64,000 nucleotides of DNA from Distichodus sexfasciatus (Eukaryota; Chordata; Actinopteri; Characiformes; Distichodontidae), in assembly GCA_032718565.1 (NCBI GenBank), contig JAVGVS010000289.1, forward strand, positions 496,210 to 560,209, given 5' to 3'. Each line of letters opens with the position of its first letter. Position 1 is the stretch's first letter. Made by a program: the position numbers and the translations under genes. Positions 1-11,788 of this stretch are shown here, piece after piece. The notes below the pieces were generated by a model. The model saw only the letters and a list, made by a program, of their open reading frames with translations, ran no database searches and was not told the DNA's origin.

Positions 1-199
1 GTACCAGCTGTCCTAAGTTAGAATAAGTAAATGCCCTGCAGGGAGAACACACAAATAGACATGTAAAGTTGACAGAAAATCCCTAAATATAATTAAAAGA
101 CGGTCAAGCACCACACTCAAAACTTATACAATAAAAATATTTACAGTTACTACTAGCATTGTAACGTTTTTTCTTGTTTGTGATGCAACACGTCCTACA

Positions 200-330
200 C
201 AATTAATACTTTGTGGTGACCTAGTGTTTGGATACTCATCTTACAGCCCAAGAGGTCGTAGGTTGAAATCATGATCTATTTTACAGCTAGAAGTACAACT
301 ATTGGGTAAGGATGTAGGTTTTTCTGGGTT
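200..330 (+). repeat. Possible tRNA-like SINE head
   Basis: 'cctagtgtttggatactcat' and, about 30 bp on, 'gtcgtaggttgaaatcatga' resemble the A and B boxes of a tRNA-derived SINE. The rest is too diverged to define. Confidence 0.3.
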
Positions 331-2204
331 TGTATATGCGTGCACATTCAATTTGTTATGCTTGGGCAGTGGCACTGCGGTAAAGCTGGTTTATTGTTTG
401 ACATTCACGCTAATTCATACATATTGATATGACAATGAGCAGAACAAGCAACGTAATGCACTATAACCCCAAAAGCAAATCACACGATTACGCTGTTTCA
501 TTTCCTTAACAACACCAGCTCTCGCTCGCAGTCTATGTTCCTGATGGTTTTAGCACTGCAGGATTAGCGACAAAATACAATTAGTTATTTAATAATTAAT
601 CAATTAATTAATTAATAATTTTGAGATGTTATATTAATAATAAATAATTTAGCATATACATATGGGTGTGTAATTATTACATTGGTTTAGTTAGGAAAAC
701 GGTATTTAAGTCAAGTGTTTCCTTAAGCGCAACAGAATAATCTCAGTCTCCTCTTCACAGAGAAATACACAACTTATTAATTAAAAACTGGTATCGGATT
801 AGTACTCTGGATCGGCCGAAACCCAAAGCCAAAGTGTTAGTATTGGAACTGGTGGATTGCTACTATTGCGCCCCGAGCAAGACCCTTAACCGAAAGCTGC
901 TCTATGGAAACAGCCTCTGCAATAAGCAACTGAAAGTTGCTTTCGCTATAACAGTGCTGCTGAATGCTGTTAAGATAAATGTTAAGCCAAAAAACATGAA
1001 GCCAAAGTTTGGCCCAGGTTGGTGTGCTTGAGGGTGTGGAGTGACTTTCCTCGTGTTTGCACACATGCCGCACCACTGAGGGAGTGCAGCCCTCAGCAAC
1101 TTTCCCCAGCATTAGCATCAGTAGGAAGAGCAAAGTTAGCTACCTGGAACCGCTCTCCAGAGCCAGCGCTGACAGGGGCTGTGAGGCAGAACGCTCGCTA
1201 ATGCCGCGCGCCGTCCCTGGGTCCCGTGCTCACATGGCCGAGTGCTAATCCCACCTGACATGCAATAAAGTCTCGCCGCGATCCCAGATGGGCGGACCTA
1301 TATTACATGGACTGCAAAGTGCTTTTAAGCACGCTCTTTTAACTGATCTGCACTCTGTCAGATTAGCTACTTAGCACTTTATTGTCTCCGATAAAGCGAA
1401 CGCAGCCTTGCGGCACGGGAACGGGGCGAGTCTGTTTAAAGGGAATCAGATTGCTTCATAATTTCTCTTTATAGAGAGATTCAAGGTTAGTGTCGTGCTG
1501 GTGCATAGGAGGAGGGAACAGGAGGTACAAGTGCTCAACACATGGTGGATTAATGCAAAACAAAACCCAGGATTGATGGTTTAAGTCTCTACAACCGAGA
1601 CACTGGTCCTTGAGATTTAAACCGAGGCCAAACACACGTAATGTCAAGGAAAAAATAACAAAACACTGGTTAATAAGGAGGACTTATATGGGGAACACAC
1701 AGCTGGAGAGAGTGAAGCAATCCAACTAATGGGGAAATATCGAAGCCGGTTGTTACTCCAAGGGCCTGGGAGCATTGACAGAGAGGTGAAGGTGATACTG
1801 CTGGCACTGGTCATTAATGATATTGTGATTATTTCAACTGTGTACATCTGATCCACAGGGTATAGCATGTCTTGGCGAATACAGAGACTTTTGAGAATTT
1901 TTGTTCAATTCCAGTTGTTCCATCAGAGTGACAGGAAATTAATAATTCAATTCTGAATATTTATATTAACTTTTTGTAATTCATTATGATAAATCTGGGA
2001 TTTACTTGTAAGATTTTAGCATTAGCATTTTTTTAAAAAGCAACAAAAAAAACCACTAACATGTCTGTCTGTGTACTTTCGTTTTTCTCTAACCCATTTT
2101 TCGTTAAAGTATAAAACTTAGGCTGCGGTAATTAGGTTTAACTACAGTTACAGTAACAACAGTACAGGCATAGTTTACAGATCTAAGAACAGTCGTGGAC
2201 TACA

Positions 2205-2266
2205 AAACACTGTTGTAAGTTGCTCTGGATAAGAGCATCTGCTAAATGCTGTAAATGTAAATGTAA
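2205..2266 (+). repeat. SINE 3' tail
   Basis: 'gttgctctggataagagcat' followed by ctgctaaatgctgtaaatgt is the conserved tail of a widespread fish SINE. The tRNA-like head is not present next to it. Confidence 0.6.
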
Positions 2267-2281
2267 GCATTATCTTTCATT

Positions 2282-2612
2282 CATCCATCATCTGAACCCC
2301 TTAATTCCTATTGAGGTTGCATGGACTAGAGCATATCCTGAGATTATGGGTGCGAGGCGGGGATCAAAGCTGGGGCATCCACCAACACACCGCAGGGCAC
2401 GTACTCACACACACACACACACACACACAGACACACACACCTAAGGGACAAATCAGGGCCACCAATCAACCTACAGTGCATGCTTTTGGTCTTTGGTAGG
2501 CACCTGGAACCCACATGAACATGGGGAGACCACAAAAACTCCACACAGAAAGACTCCACAGCCCACCCGGTGCCTTTTCGCTGTGAGGTGACAGCACTAA
2601 CCACCGTGTCCC
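2282..2612 (+). repeat. Dispersed fish repeat R1, copy 1
   Basis: 'gggtgcgaggcggggatcaa', 'caacacaccgcagggcacgt', a (CA)n block, 'cagtgcatgcttttggtctt', 'gaacatggggagaccacaaa' and 'cgctgtgaggtgacagcact'. The same string of phrases recurs at 26405 and 26745. This is a very common fish genomic repeat whose class I cannot state with certainty. Confidence 0.65.
2406..2443. repeat. (CA)n microsatellite
   Basis: CA repeat with one 'ag' interruption, inside R1 copy 1. Confidence 0.9.
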
Positions 2613-2789
2613 CATTAGCATTATTTTGTTTTATATTATTATGATTCACGGGCATAACAGCATTCATTATAAAATGATGCAGCAATCAGTCTATAGAGAA
2701 ATTATGCTCTATCTACTGTCCTATGACTTTCTATTCTGGCGCTGTGATGAGCATTCTCACACAGACCATCTCGTCCCAGCATGGGAATA

Positions 2790-3303
2790 CCTGTATTCAA
2801 GACCGGAAAGCCCTTCAGAGAGTGATCCGTGCAGCGAAACGCCATGCATGCCATTTACACCAGGAGATGTAGGATTAGAGCAACTAGGATTATAAAAGTC
2901 TCATCCCAGTAACAGACTGTTTCAGCTTCCGCAATCAGGCAGAAAGTTCCGTACCATCATGGCCAAAACAGAAAGACCCAGGAAGAGTTTCTATCCTCAG
3001 AGCATTCGACTCTTCAATCAGGACATGCCCCATGTCACTTTTCATAGTATTATGTTCATGATCACTGTACCGCATGATGTTATATTCCACCACTCTGTTA
3101 TATTCATTGTCTGTTACACTTCATATCATCTTCATCATTTATTACTTGCACTGTTCAGGCTGCTACACTGTTACACAGATTCTGTTTACACTATTGTGCT
3201 GACATCACAATAAACTTTTCATAACTTATTGCACATCTGTAAATCTGTTCATATTTGTATTATACTAGGAGCTTATACTTCAAGGTTTAACATTTAAACA
3301 TAC

Positions 3304-3370
<67 letters not shown>

Positions 3371-3482
3371 ATAGCTCATATTTTTCATATTAATATATTA
3401 TATCTTTTAAACTTGTATTCCTTGTTCTATTTTTTTACACAGTCAACACTGCGTATTGTATGTGACAAATAAAGAATTTTGA
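2790..3482 (+). mobile_element. LINE 3' end, decayed (reverse transcriptase C-terminal tail)
   Basis: Plus-strand translation gives ALQRVIRAAK (near 2810), then, after several stops, LFQLPQSGRKFRTIMAKTER and KSFYPQSIRLFN (2920..3025). These follow the C-terminal pattern 'LF.LLPSGRR.R.I.A.T.R..NSFFP.AI..LN' of fish LINE reverse transcriptases. The tail 'tgtatgtgacaaataaagaa' plus ttttgaat at 3458..3482 is a common LINE 3' terminus. Many stops make it a dead 5'-truncated copy, further interrupted by the TA microsatellite. Confidence 0.6.
3302..3367. repeat. (TA)n microsatellite
   Basis: About 66 bp of nearly pure TA dinucleotides in the tail region of the LINE fragment. Confidence 0.95.
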
Positions 3483-3683
3483 ATCGTGAACAGTTTTTAC
3501 AAAGTGCATCAATCTTTCGCATGCTTTTGTTTTGCGTAATGGTGCTATTTCAAAAATTCCATGTGCATGTGTAATCGCCTGCAAAAACATCAGTCTGAGA
3601 CGGACTGTTTCAGTGGTCAGTCAAAATTCCCCTTTCATCAGAGTTACTGTGCGGAATGCTTCCTGACTGTTTTCAAGACTCAC

Positions 3684-3951
3684 CCACTGCCTCGGACAGG
3701 CCGTAGACTCGCTGGCCGTAAGCGTCTGTCTTGTCCCAGATGAAGGTGTAGGCCAGGTTGGGTGAGGCATGGAACCACTTCTGAAAGAGGTGACCCTCCA
3801 CTGCCACCATCAGGTGCACCTTTACCAGACTGAGTGGTACCACCGCCTGGGTCATGGTGATCTTCAGCAGGGAGCGGTAGCCTGCTGCACGTGAGCTCAG
3901 GTAGCACAGCTTCAGATTGGTGCCTGGAATTTCAATCTGCTCATGAAGGAC
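3684..3951 (-). CDS. tenm3: tenm3 exon N: FN-plug region, last exon in the window
   Basis: The acceptor is gcatttctcag before GTCCTTC at 3951 and the donor is GAGGCAGTGG/gtgagt at 3684. It is 268 bp, 89 codons plus one base. It encodes VLHEQIEIPGTNLKLCYLSS, RAAGYRSLLKITMTQ, LVKVHLMVAVEGHLFQKW, and NLAYTFIWDKTDAYGQRVYG ending LSEAV. This is the beta-sandwich that plugs the base of the teneurin shell. The next exon, expected to begin with SVG.EYE and then the NHL propeller, is not found in 1..3683, so it lies below the window. Confidence 0.97.
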
Positions 3952-4457
3952 CTGAGAAATGCAAAATAACAAGAATATTAGAGTCTTTTTTTTTTATTAG
4001 AAAAATATAATTTTCAAAGCATTAGGGCATGAGTTAAAGAGCAAGAGGCTAATCAGAGAAATCACTTTAAACTCAGAAGTTCAAAAAGCAAGAAAGAAAG
4101 AAACTTATGTGAGCTGGAGAAAAATGTAGGGGACATCAGTATTCAGGAAGTGAAATACAAATTGGAAGAAAGACTTGAACAGTGATTTCCATTAGATTCA
4201 GCAGGAGCTCATTTATGTAAAAAAAGCAAAGTAATGCCTTAGTTGAAGTGAAATAACTGCAGCAGGTGGGCTCTGCAAATGTCACAGGCCCCTAGCTGAA
4301 ATGAGAAGCCTGGCTAACTGTACTGCCGGCGTAATAAATGATTGAAAGTGGAGAAGTGGGAAGGGAAAAAGCTGCTTTTCTGCAGGAGCCGCTGTGTAAT
4401 AAAGGCAGGAAGAGAAGTCTGATTGACCCACAGTGCTCCACAAGTTCCAGATCTAAC
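3952..4457 (-). other. tenm3: tenm3 intron M-N
   Basis: 506 bp between two exons. It contains a T-run polypyrimidine tract complement near 3986..3998 and nothing else I can identify. Confidence 0.85.
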
Positions 4458-4719
4458 CTGAGTTTCAGGAACGACGGCTCTTTCCCCAGGTCGTGAGCTG
4501 AAGAAGGAGGACAGGGGCGAAGCCACCACCACCGGGTCGGGCCGGACAAACCCGCTGAGGTCACAACCAGGGATAGTGTTCTCCTCCGTCTTCAGCATTA
4601 ACGTGTCCATGGCGTAGAAGCTGTTCCATGGCAGCCACACCGTCCGCTCCTGGCTCAGGAACGGCGCTCGTTCGAAGCGGAGGGTGAGGGAGGCGCCTCC
4701 ATTGGCGATGAGGTCGAAA
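4458..4719 (-). CDS. tenm3: tenm3 exon M: TTR-like domain, second half, and start of FN-plug
   Basis: The acceptor is ccgttctgcag before TTTCGAC at 4719 and the donor is GAAACTCAG/gttaga at 4458. It is 262 bp, one base plus 87 codons. It encodes FDLIANGGASLTLRFERAPF, SQERTVWLPWNSFYAMDTL, MLKTEENTIPGCDLSGFVRP and a Ser/Pro-containing linker ending VVPETQ. The WLPWNSFYAMDTL stretch is highly characteristic of teneurin-3. The exon ends on a codon boundary. Confidence 0.97.
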
Positions 4720-5126
4720 CTGCAGAACGGAATGAAAGAGAGGAGGGAAGGGGAGCAAAGAGGATAGAGCAGGAAACAAATAATTACTCGTGTCCGACTC
4801 ATTATTGATGGAGCTATTACGGTCTGAATGATTTTACCATTTCAAACGCCATTTCCTAGGGAGTTATAATTAATTGTGTTGATAGATTACAGTCATTTCG
4901 CCAGAAAAGCCCCGCGTTTACATGACTCCAAATAAATTTAATAAAGATTTTTTCTGTATTTGTTTTTACACTGTAGTATACATCATCAGTGGTGGAAGCT
5001 GAAATAAACAACAAAACTGAACGGCTTATTAATGTGATAAATATGCAGAAAAAACCTCCTAACATGAAGAGGCTGAGAATAGAGCACAGAAGTGAGCCAA
5101 AGCGAGTAGGAGAGACAGTCACTCAC
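4720..5126 (-). other. tenm3: tenm3 intron L-M
   Basis: 407 bp, AT-rich in the middle, with no repeat or ORF of note. Confidence 0.85.
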
Positions 5127-5246
5127 GTTCCATCCTGCCGTGTGAGGGTGTAGCCGTAATGGGGGTATTTGACGAAAGACACGTTGACCCCCACTAGGGG
5201 GGTTCCATCTGTGGTCAGCACTTGGCCCCTTATGAGGGATGCAAGA
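5127..5246 (-). CDS. tenm3: tenm3 exon L: TTR-like domain, first half
   Basis: The acceptor is tgtcttcctcag before TCTTGC at 5246 and the donor is CAGGATGGAAC/gtgagt at 5127. It is 120 bp, one base plus 39 codons plus two bases. It encodes SLASLIRGQVLTTDGTPL, VGVNVSFVKYPHYGYTLTR and QDG. The 'RGQV..TDGTPLVGVNVSF' pattern is the transthyretin/carboxypeptidase-regulatory-like beta domain of teneurins. It contains an NVS sequon. The SLVSLIRG-type entry, rather than the ACVIRG found in TENM2/4 as I recall them, favours teneurin-3. Confidence 0.97.
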
Positions 5247-5790
5247 CTGAGGAAGACAAATCCCAACACAAACAGCAGATCAGTCAATAACCCATCAACT
5301 CCCAATCAAATTCCTCCACCAATTACTGGAAAAATGCCTGTGCATGCATAAAGAATCAAGTTATTATCAAACACTGAGCTGAGGAAGGAAATGATTTGAC
5401 ATTTGTTTTGCTATCTGTCTATTAAAGTGAAGTCATCCTAGACTAAAATCCAATTGATTAAATGAGCCTTTGTTTCTCACCAATTCATATTTCTACACCA
5501 AAAAATGTCAATACTAAGAATGTGTATTAAAGTAGGAACGTTTCTCCATCCAGCATTTCACAGCCCAAGCCTTTGCACAGATTTGTTATTCCCTGCACCA
5601 GCACGCCCCATCCTAGATTGCTAATTAGTTCATCGGTTGCATCAGGTGCGCGGTGATTGATCTGAGCTGTTGCAGAGCGGTGGGACGCAAAGATGGAGTT
5701 GGAGAAACGCTGGATTAAAGCCTATAAAAGTTTGAATTTGGCACAAGGTAAATCGGGAGGTGGGTGAGGCAAGCGTTTTCGTTGCTGTAC
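5247..5790 (-). other. tenm3: tenm3 intron K-L
   Basis: 544 bp with no recognisable repeat or functional element. Confidence 0.85.
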
Positions 5791-6001
5791 CTGCCGTTAA
5801 ACGGGTTTTCTGCCGGTATGATGTGAGTGCTGTCGCGGCCCACCAGCATCTTTACACGCTCGTAGAAGGAGCGGACTTTCTGCACGGGCACTTGGTTCTG
5901 CTGTATAACCTGCAGCGGGTCTCGGGAGCCACGGCACAGGGGGCTGTTCTGGCACGGGCTCTGGATGCAGCAGTCCGGGTCCATGCAGTCAGTCAGACCA
6001 T
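5791..6001 (-). CDS. tenm3: tenm3 exon K: Cys-rich segment after the EGF repeats
   Basis: The acceptor is tgcggctgcag before ATGGTC at 6001 and the donor is TTTAACGGCAG/gtacag at 5791. It is 211 bp, entered in phase 1 and left in phase 2. It encodes DGLTDCMDPDCCIQSPC, CRGSRDPLQVIQQNQ, SFYERVKMLVGRDSTHIIP and ENPFNG. With the end of exon J, the acidic run DNKDNEGDGLTDCMDPDCC resembles a Ca-binding loop followed by the teneurin Cys-rich domain, which links the EGF stalk to the large C-terminal superfold. Confidence 0.97.
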
Positions 6002-7569
6002 CTGCAGCCGCAGAGAGAAGCCGTCAGCATAGTGATGTTTTAATTCCATGCTACAGCAAAGGTCACCAGACACAGTCTCTCCTGTTTCTCAGCTCTTACG
6101 GGCTTCACCTTGTTTTCAAGGCATACTTTTTGGACATTAGATCGCTTATGTTTTACCAAATGCATAATTATTACAATGTTCTTAATCTATTTCTTAATAT
6201 GTTCACAGAAATCTTCCTCCTGTGTTTTGGCTTTGTGGAAAAAAAGGTGGATGTTGAAGGAGTAAATCTCATCATTTAGCTACAGGAAAACAACCACTAG
6301 CCACCATATAAGCAAAATCTGACCTGGTCCTGGCCATTTCTTTTATTTAGATTCAGGAGTTGTCGCATACACGGTTATATAAGTATAGCCTGCAGTGAAA
6401 CGTGCCCTGACTGGGTTCTAAGACAAGCTGTTCCTGAGTAATAAAGGTTGGCAAGTTAGTAAAAAACAAGAATAAATTCAAATTAAATAGAAACACATAT
6501 GCCAAGAAGAAACTCAAAAATCTGAGAGAAAAAATGCAGATATTCTCCAAGGTCATAACGTAGCAAATTTGAAAGAAAAACTCACAGATTTGTGAGAAAA
6601 AAACATACAAATTTGCAAGAAAAAATTACACATTTGCAGGAAAAAATGTAGCTATTCTCTGAGATCATAAAGTAGCTAATTTGTGAGAAAAAGATGTACA
6701 AATTTGTGAGAAAAAACATACAAATTAGCAAGACAAAAACTCACAAATTTGCAAGAAAAAACTCAGTTATTGTACGAGATCATAAAGTAGCAGATATCTG
6801 AGGAAAAAAACGGATACATTTGCGAAAAAACGTACAAATTTGCGAGAAAAAAACGCAGCTATTCTCTGCGATCATAAAGTAGCAAATTTGTGAGTAAAAA
6901 GTCAGATATTCTCTGAGATTGTCAATGTCCGAGTTTTCTTCTCATAAATGCACAGCTTCTCAGATTTTAACCCCGCCTAACTCTGCTCCATTTAAAAAAA
7001 ATCTGAAAGGGCCCTTATATGCCATTGTATGATACAAAAACTTATTTTATTTATCAGTATTCACTACAGGCCAGCTTCTGACCACGGGAACAGAAACCCA
7101 GTTGGATTTATTGATGGCTGTTGGAAGGCAAACACAAACTGTGTGGTAACAGATGAGGTGTAGTGTGTAATTCTACACCAGTAAGAGTAAACTAGAAGGT
7201 AGGCGTTCCCAAAATGTGGCCAGTGAGCATCAAGAACTGAACCAAAAGTCCTTTCCTAAGGTCGAAGTGCACAGCTGAAAGTCAAACCAAAAAAAAAAAA
7301 AATCGAAGGGAGGGAGAGGTGTGTAAATAAGGTGACCCTAGAAAAAAGGCTCTTGGGGGTCGGAGACCGCATTTATCTCCTAAACTACACCCCCACCATG
7401 GCATGCTGTCCACTGAAAGTCACTTTGAACCTTGAGTGGTGTAGAGATTTTCAAGGCTACAAAGCACAGCTTACGTGGTCCTGGACAACAAATGCTACAC
7501 AGAGATGCAGAATATTTCCATTTATAAAGCTGTGTCTTTCATTTTCGAAGTGTTTAACAGCTAGACTAC
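6002..7569 (-). other. tenm3: tenm3 intron J-K
   Basis: 1568 bp. About 6470..6955 is the hierarchical minisatellite listed below. There is a short A-run at 7290..7302. The remainder is unremarkable. Confidence 0.85.
6470..6955. repeat. Hierarchical AT-rich minisatellite
   Basis: A sub-unit of about 22 to 25 bp of the form 'acaaatttgcgagaaaaaa' is repeated many times. It is punctuated by a second motif, 'tattctctgagatcataaag' plus tagc, at about 6539, 6653, 6764, 6850 and (partial) 6906. The result is a nested repeat with an outer period of roughly 85 to 115 bp. No ORF or known element fits. Confidence 0.85.
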
Positions 7570-7716
7570 CTCCTTCGTTGTCTTTGTTGTCGGCGCAGGA
7601 GGTCTCCATAGCCACGTTGCAGCCGGTGCCCCTCCAGCCTGTCTTGCATTCGCAGTGCCAGCTGTTCTGGCCCATGGTGCACTGGCCATTACCATTACAG
7701 AGGTTGGGACAGCCGT
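7570..7716 (-). CDS. tenm3: tenm3 exon J: EGF repeat 8 and start of Cys-rich segment
   Basis: The acceptor is ccctttccacag before ACGGCTG at 7716 and the donor is GAAGGAG/gtagtc at 7570. It is 147 bp, phase 1 at both ends. It encodes DGCPNLCNGNGQCTMGQ, NSWHCECKTGWRGTGC (EGF8, six cysteines, with a longer loop than the other repeats) and NVAMETSCADNKDNEG. The acidic DNKDNEGDG run continues into the next exon. A direct join from exon I gives CTI-DGCP with no splice-A insert. Confidence 0.96.
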
Positions 7717-9689
7717 CTGTGGAAAGGGCAAGGGACAGAGAAAAGGTCACAAATGAGAGGAAAAGAAAGAGGCAGAAGAGATTTGAGCAAAATGAAAAGT
7801 CAAAAGAAGAATGCATGTCCTACCGCATGCATAAAACACACATACACACACATTCACTTTCCACAACACAAAGTTCTTCAAACACAAATCAAAAGTATCC
7901 TCATTTCAAATTGCAACAAAATTCCATCCCGATTTGACGTTCTCTACAGAGAGATGAGGGCATTATTACTGGAGGTAAACAGCTTTATCAGAAGTCTCTC
8001 GAGTTCTCTTCGAGTTGGGAATATTGGATAAGAACACGTATAGCAGCTCCCAGTGGGTTAATTTGGTGCAGATGATTCGATTCTCCTGGCCTGAGCACAC
8101 TGCTCTCTCATGTGAGAATGTGATTAGGAAGAGCTACAGACTACAGATCAGATTAGGAGGCCTTTCCGCGCCCAGGTTCGAGTGTGTGTTTGTGTGTGCA
8201 CCAGTGGAGATTGTGGAGACGTTTAGCGAGAGAGTTGAGCGAGAGCGAAGTGAGATAGCAGGTGAGAGCTGTAGGTTGCGGGATGAGATAAATGAAAGTG
8301 CAGGGAATTAATGTGTCTGAGAGACAGGGATCTTGTCAAAGGTAGAGTACAGGTGTGATACCAGAATTCATAAAACAAGATACACAGAACTTGTATATCA
8401 CTCCTACGTTGAAATGTCAGTGTGTTTTTATTCTTATTTCTAGAGTGAATGTGCATCGTTGTGTACACTTCTGAAAGGGTCAGAGAGGCAAAACAAGGTG
8501 AGATATTTGAAGTCTTAAGGAGATATTAGAAGATATTAAAAAATCCTTGTCACATGCATTTTATACAGGATCACGGCAAGGTTTCCTGGGCGTCATGTGG
8601 AGAGGCATTGCCTGTGACGGACGTCCGAGTATGTCGTGCTATGAAAAGGGCAAACTCCATATTCCTGCGGCTTTACTAGGACATAATGAAGCACCCTGGA
8701 GCTGTGACCTGACATTTCTGACTCATCTCATGCTTTGGTAAATAAAGCAGTGGACGGCTCAGCAGTGACTAGCCCAGTCCTGCTTCGGCAGTCAGTGAGC
8801 TACTTCCTAATGAACGCCACAGCTGTATGAGTGACAGCAAGATCAGTAGCTAGAGATCAGCAACTTTCACGTCTTCTTGCATTTAATGAAAGCAAGAAAA
8901 CCTCTTTTGATGCAGTTTGAAAAGCCGCCTTGGAAAGGGACCCTTATTACATAACGTGTCATTACGAGTCTGTATTTTTGCTCTATACTTGAACATTATA
9001 TGCACAGTACAAAGCAGTCTGAGGTGATTATGGACATAAAACACTTACATTGACTGACTTAGGCTAACTGCACATCTCATTTATACAGCTTCGCCACTGA
9101 TTTGTCAGTAGAATTGGCTGTTTTGTGGTGTTAGACACAGCACCAAAAGGAGAGTGTGTTTCTTTTAATAAAGTGTGTTAGCCAACTTTTCAACAGCCTT
9201 TACTTTTCGTTCCTCTTTTACGCGCTTAAAAGAAGGTGCAATATGTTCACAAAGGACTTATTCAAGTAAACTGTGTAAAATGTTAATAGATACCACGCAT
9301 AACTGGCCACCTGTCTTAGGGCTAATGGTCTGCAAACTCGCGCTAATTTGCACCTCTCCTCGTACACCTGGGCCTAAGACGTTTGGCACATGCAGTTCTA
9401 ACCCACACAATATCTCAAGTCTGTCATCGCTCCAGGAGCCCGAGAGCTTAACCTCAAAGGGTTAACACATTGGTCAGCATGTCAGTGGCTTGGATGCTGG
9501 TCACCATAGAGACGTGGCCTTTCCGACGAGCGAGCTGGTGTCTTTTATCACGCGGCTGCAGCATTAGTGCCGGCTGATCCGGCACAGGTGACATTTCAAT
9601 GGATTTGTGGTCAGCGAGGGCGCTGCGGCCAAAGTCGAAGGAGCACGTAAAAACCTAGAGTGCGGCGAGGCTCATTCGGCCGGCCGTGA

Positions 9690-9920
9690 ATCAAACGCAA
9701 CGCCACTTTAATTAATATAATTTTCGACGTCTGGGGTCCTTGAGATGCCACATTAACAGCCCGCTATGCATTGATTGCCAGCCAATACTGAGCAGAGAGA
9801 AAAGTCACTTAGCAATGATTGCTTTTTAAATTGAGTTGCCATTTTAAGCAGCCAAATACTTATGAAGCACCAAGACAGCAGAATCTATAGCCGCCATTGA
9901 TCTCCTTCGCTGGGCACGAC
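9690..9920. promoter_or_regulatory. Candidate conserved regulatory element
   Basis: A repeat-poor block containing 'cactttaattaatataattt', 'ccgctatgcattgattgcca' and 'gccattttaagcagccaaat'. Homeodomain- and POU-like cores cluster here. Judged by eye only. Confidence 0.22.
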
Positions 9921-11788
9921 TGTGCGCGGCCCCTCTTTTATGCCTGGGGCCAGTCGATTTCTCCACACACTAACTAGAATAAAGTGGGGCTTCACAAAGT
10001 ATTAAGACACCCAGCTAAAGTAATGTAGTTGGACTCTATTGTAATCCCTTTAAATAGGAGGTGTGATTGCCTTGGGTTATGGGTCGACGCATGTGCTGAG
10101 AGAGAGGGAACAGCAGAGGAGTAAAGAATGGGGCTGAATGGGACGAAAAGAACACTCCAGCATAGGGCTAGTTAGAAATACATAAAGACGTTCTGACACA
10201 AAATCGGGATGCAGCAAAAATATAGTGACCTAATATTTTTGGCTACACAATCAAAAAGTGACGGTATGTTAAAAGAGTTTTAAAAAGTTTATATAAAGTA
10301 TAAGTATATATAATAAGTAGGAACATTTAGTCAATTCTGCATGGAATGGAAAACTGTGACAAACGAGTTTTTTTTTGCACTGAGGGCAGTCAAAACCTCT
10401 CTTCCAGAGCATTTCCTCTGTGATTCTTTCAGTCCTTGTTGTTGCAAAGTTACGAAAAGTGCCATCAGGCACTTCCGCGTTTATTCCTATTTCATGTAAA
10501 CACTGAAAGATGTTCCTTTGAGATCAGTAGTTTAGACGACATAAAAGAGATTATCTTTACAATGGAGAGAAATCACATCTTGGCATTAGCGGCAGCGTTT
10601 GAACTAGATACCTGTCTTCGAAACGTAGAAATTGAGTGCATGAGATTAACCGTGCACGTAAACAGCTGGGAGAGTACCACCGATTTATACAGTATGTCCT
10701 GCCCCTTCCTTGATTCTGATTGTCAAGCAAGAGAGAAGTGACATTGACGAGCCCAGCACTGTTCTAGAAGTTGAACGGATTTCAACTTGAAGCGATCTGA
10801 GTTTTGCGGTTAAAAAAAAACATCTCCACTGGCGATTTTTTTGCACTGAAGGCCCTTAGCGCTCTGAACGGATTTGTATTAAAAAATCGGCGCTGTCCGG
10901 GTTTGGTGGACACAGGCCCTATGACATCTGAACATGTCTTATTATGTGGCTGCGAAATAAGATGTGGACAGAGTGCATCCGGCGTTGGTTAAAACTGTGT
11001 GGTGTGTTAAGGGCTTTTTACACACAGTCTCTATGTGTAACTGCTCTTCTGACTCACAAAACCAGTAAGTTTCAGTTCTGCAACATACAACATTGTTATT
11101 GCTTTTATTTGTTGCCTTTAACAAAGTTTTAATTGATTTACCACTTTTGAGCTGAGAATTTTTTCACCCCAACAAAAAGTCTAAATCAATTAGCAACATT
11201 TTAGGTAGAAAATATTTAACTCAACATTTGCTTAAATTTGGTTTCAGCTTGGCCAACGATGCATCTCTAATTAAAAGAAGGGAAACAATTTGAATGAAGC
11301 AGAAATAATAAAGTAGGTGGCTAGAGTCTGAGATCACTCCATGGAAGAAAGAGAACATCAGAAAACAGAAAGCATGCACTCTGCCACATTCTCCAGTCTG
11401 CTGGTGTGCTTCTCTTTCCCCTTTAAAGGTCATAAAAATAAAGGTTAGATTCATAAATCCTCCAAACTATCCTTGGGATGGGACTGATAAAATCAGACAG
11501 GAGAGAACCTATAAAACACTCTCCATCTGGATTCGCTTCAGCTCGATAGTACGGCCACAAAGTCAAATCTCTCCCTGAACTCGCCATCGCTGGGAACTGG
11601 TAAAAGGTTAGAAGAGTGTTTGCTCTCAAACTGCTCAGGGGAGACTGGGAGCTAAGGTGATCAGCGTTATCAAATTGGGCAGACGAGGGGACAACAAAAC
11701 TACATGTTAAAAGCAGACATATGAGACAACTGGATGACTAATTTACATGAATCTCTTTTTAGAACATACTGAAAACCTGCATCAAGAT

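Larger units (their letters stand above)
1..3683 (-). other. tenm3: tenm3 intron downstream of exon N (partial)
   Basis: No coding exon is recognisable. The stretch 575..620 is very AT-rich with repeated taatt/attaa blocks. A tRNA-like repeat occurs near 200..320. A repeat-poor block at about 1255..1420 is listed separately as a possible regulatory element. 2205..3482 is mostly repeats (SINE-type tail, dispersed repeat, LINE 3' end, TA microsatellite). The small ORFs here show no family similarity. Confidence 0.7.

Noticed and set aside
1..3683. Next tenm3 exon (start of NHL region)
   Set aside because: No translation in any minus frame gives the expected SVG.EYE..P sequence, so the exon must lie outside the window.
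6470..6955. Regularly spaced repeats resembling a CRISPR array
   Set aside because: Repeat units are variable and contiguous without unique spacers, and the genome is a vertebrate one.
7332..7937. 201-codon open frame on the plus strand
   Set aside because: It overlaps tenm3 exon J antisense; its composition follows that of the EGF exon and flanking repeats.
10436..10741. 101-codon plus-strand frame in the 10.5-kb intron
   Set aside because: No recognisable domain and no partner exon; may be part of an unrecognised old repeat.
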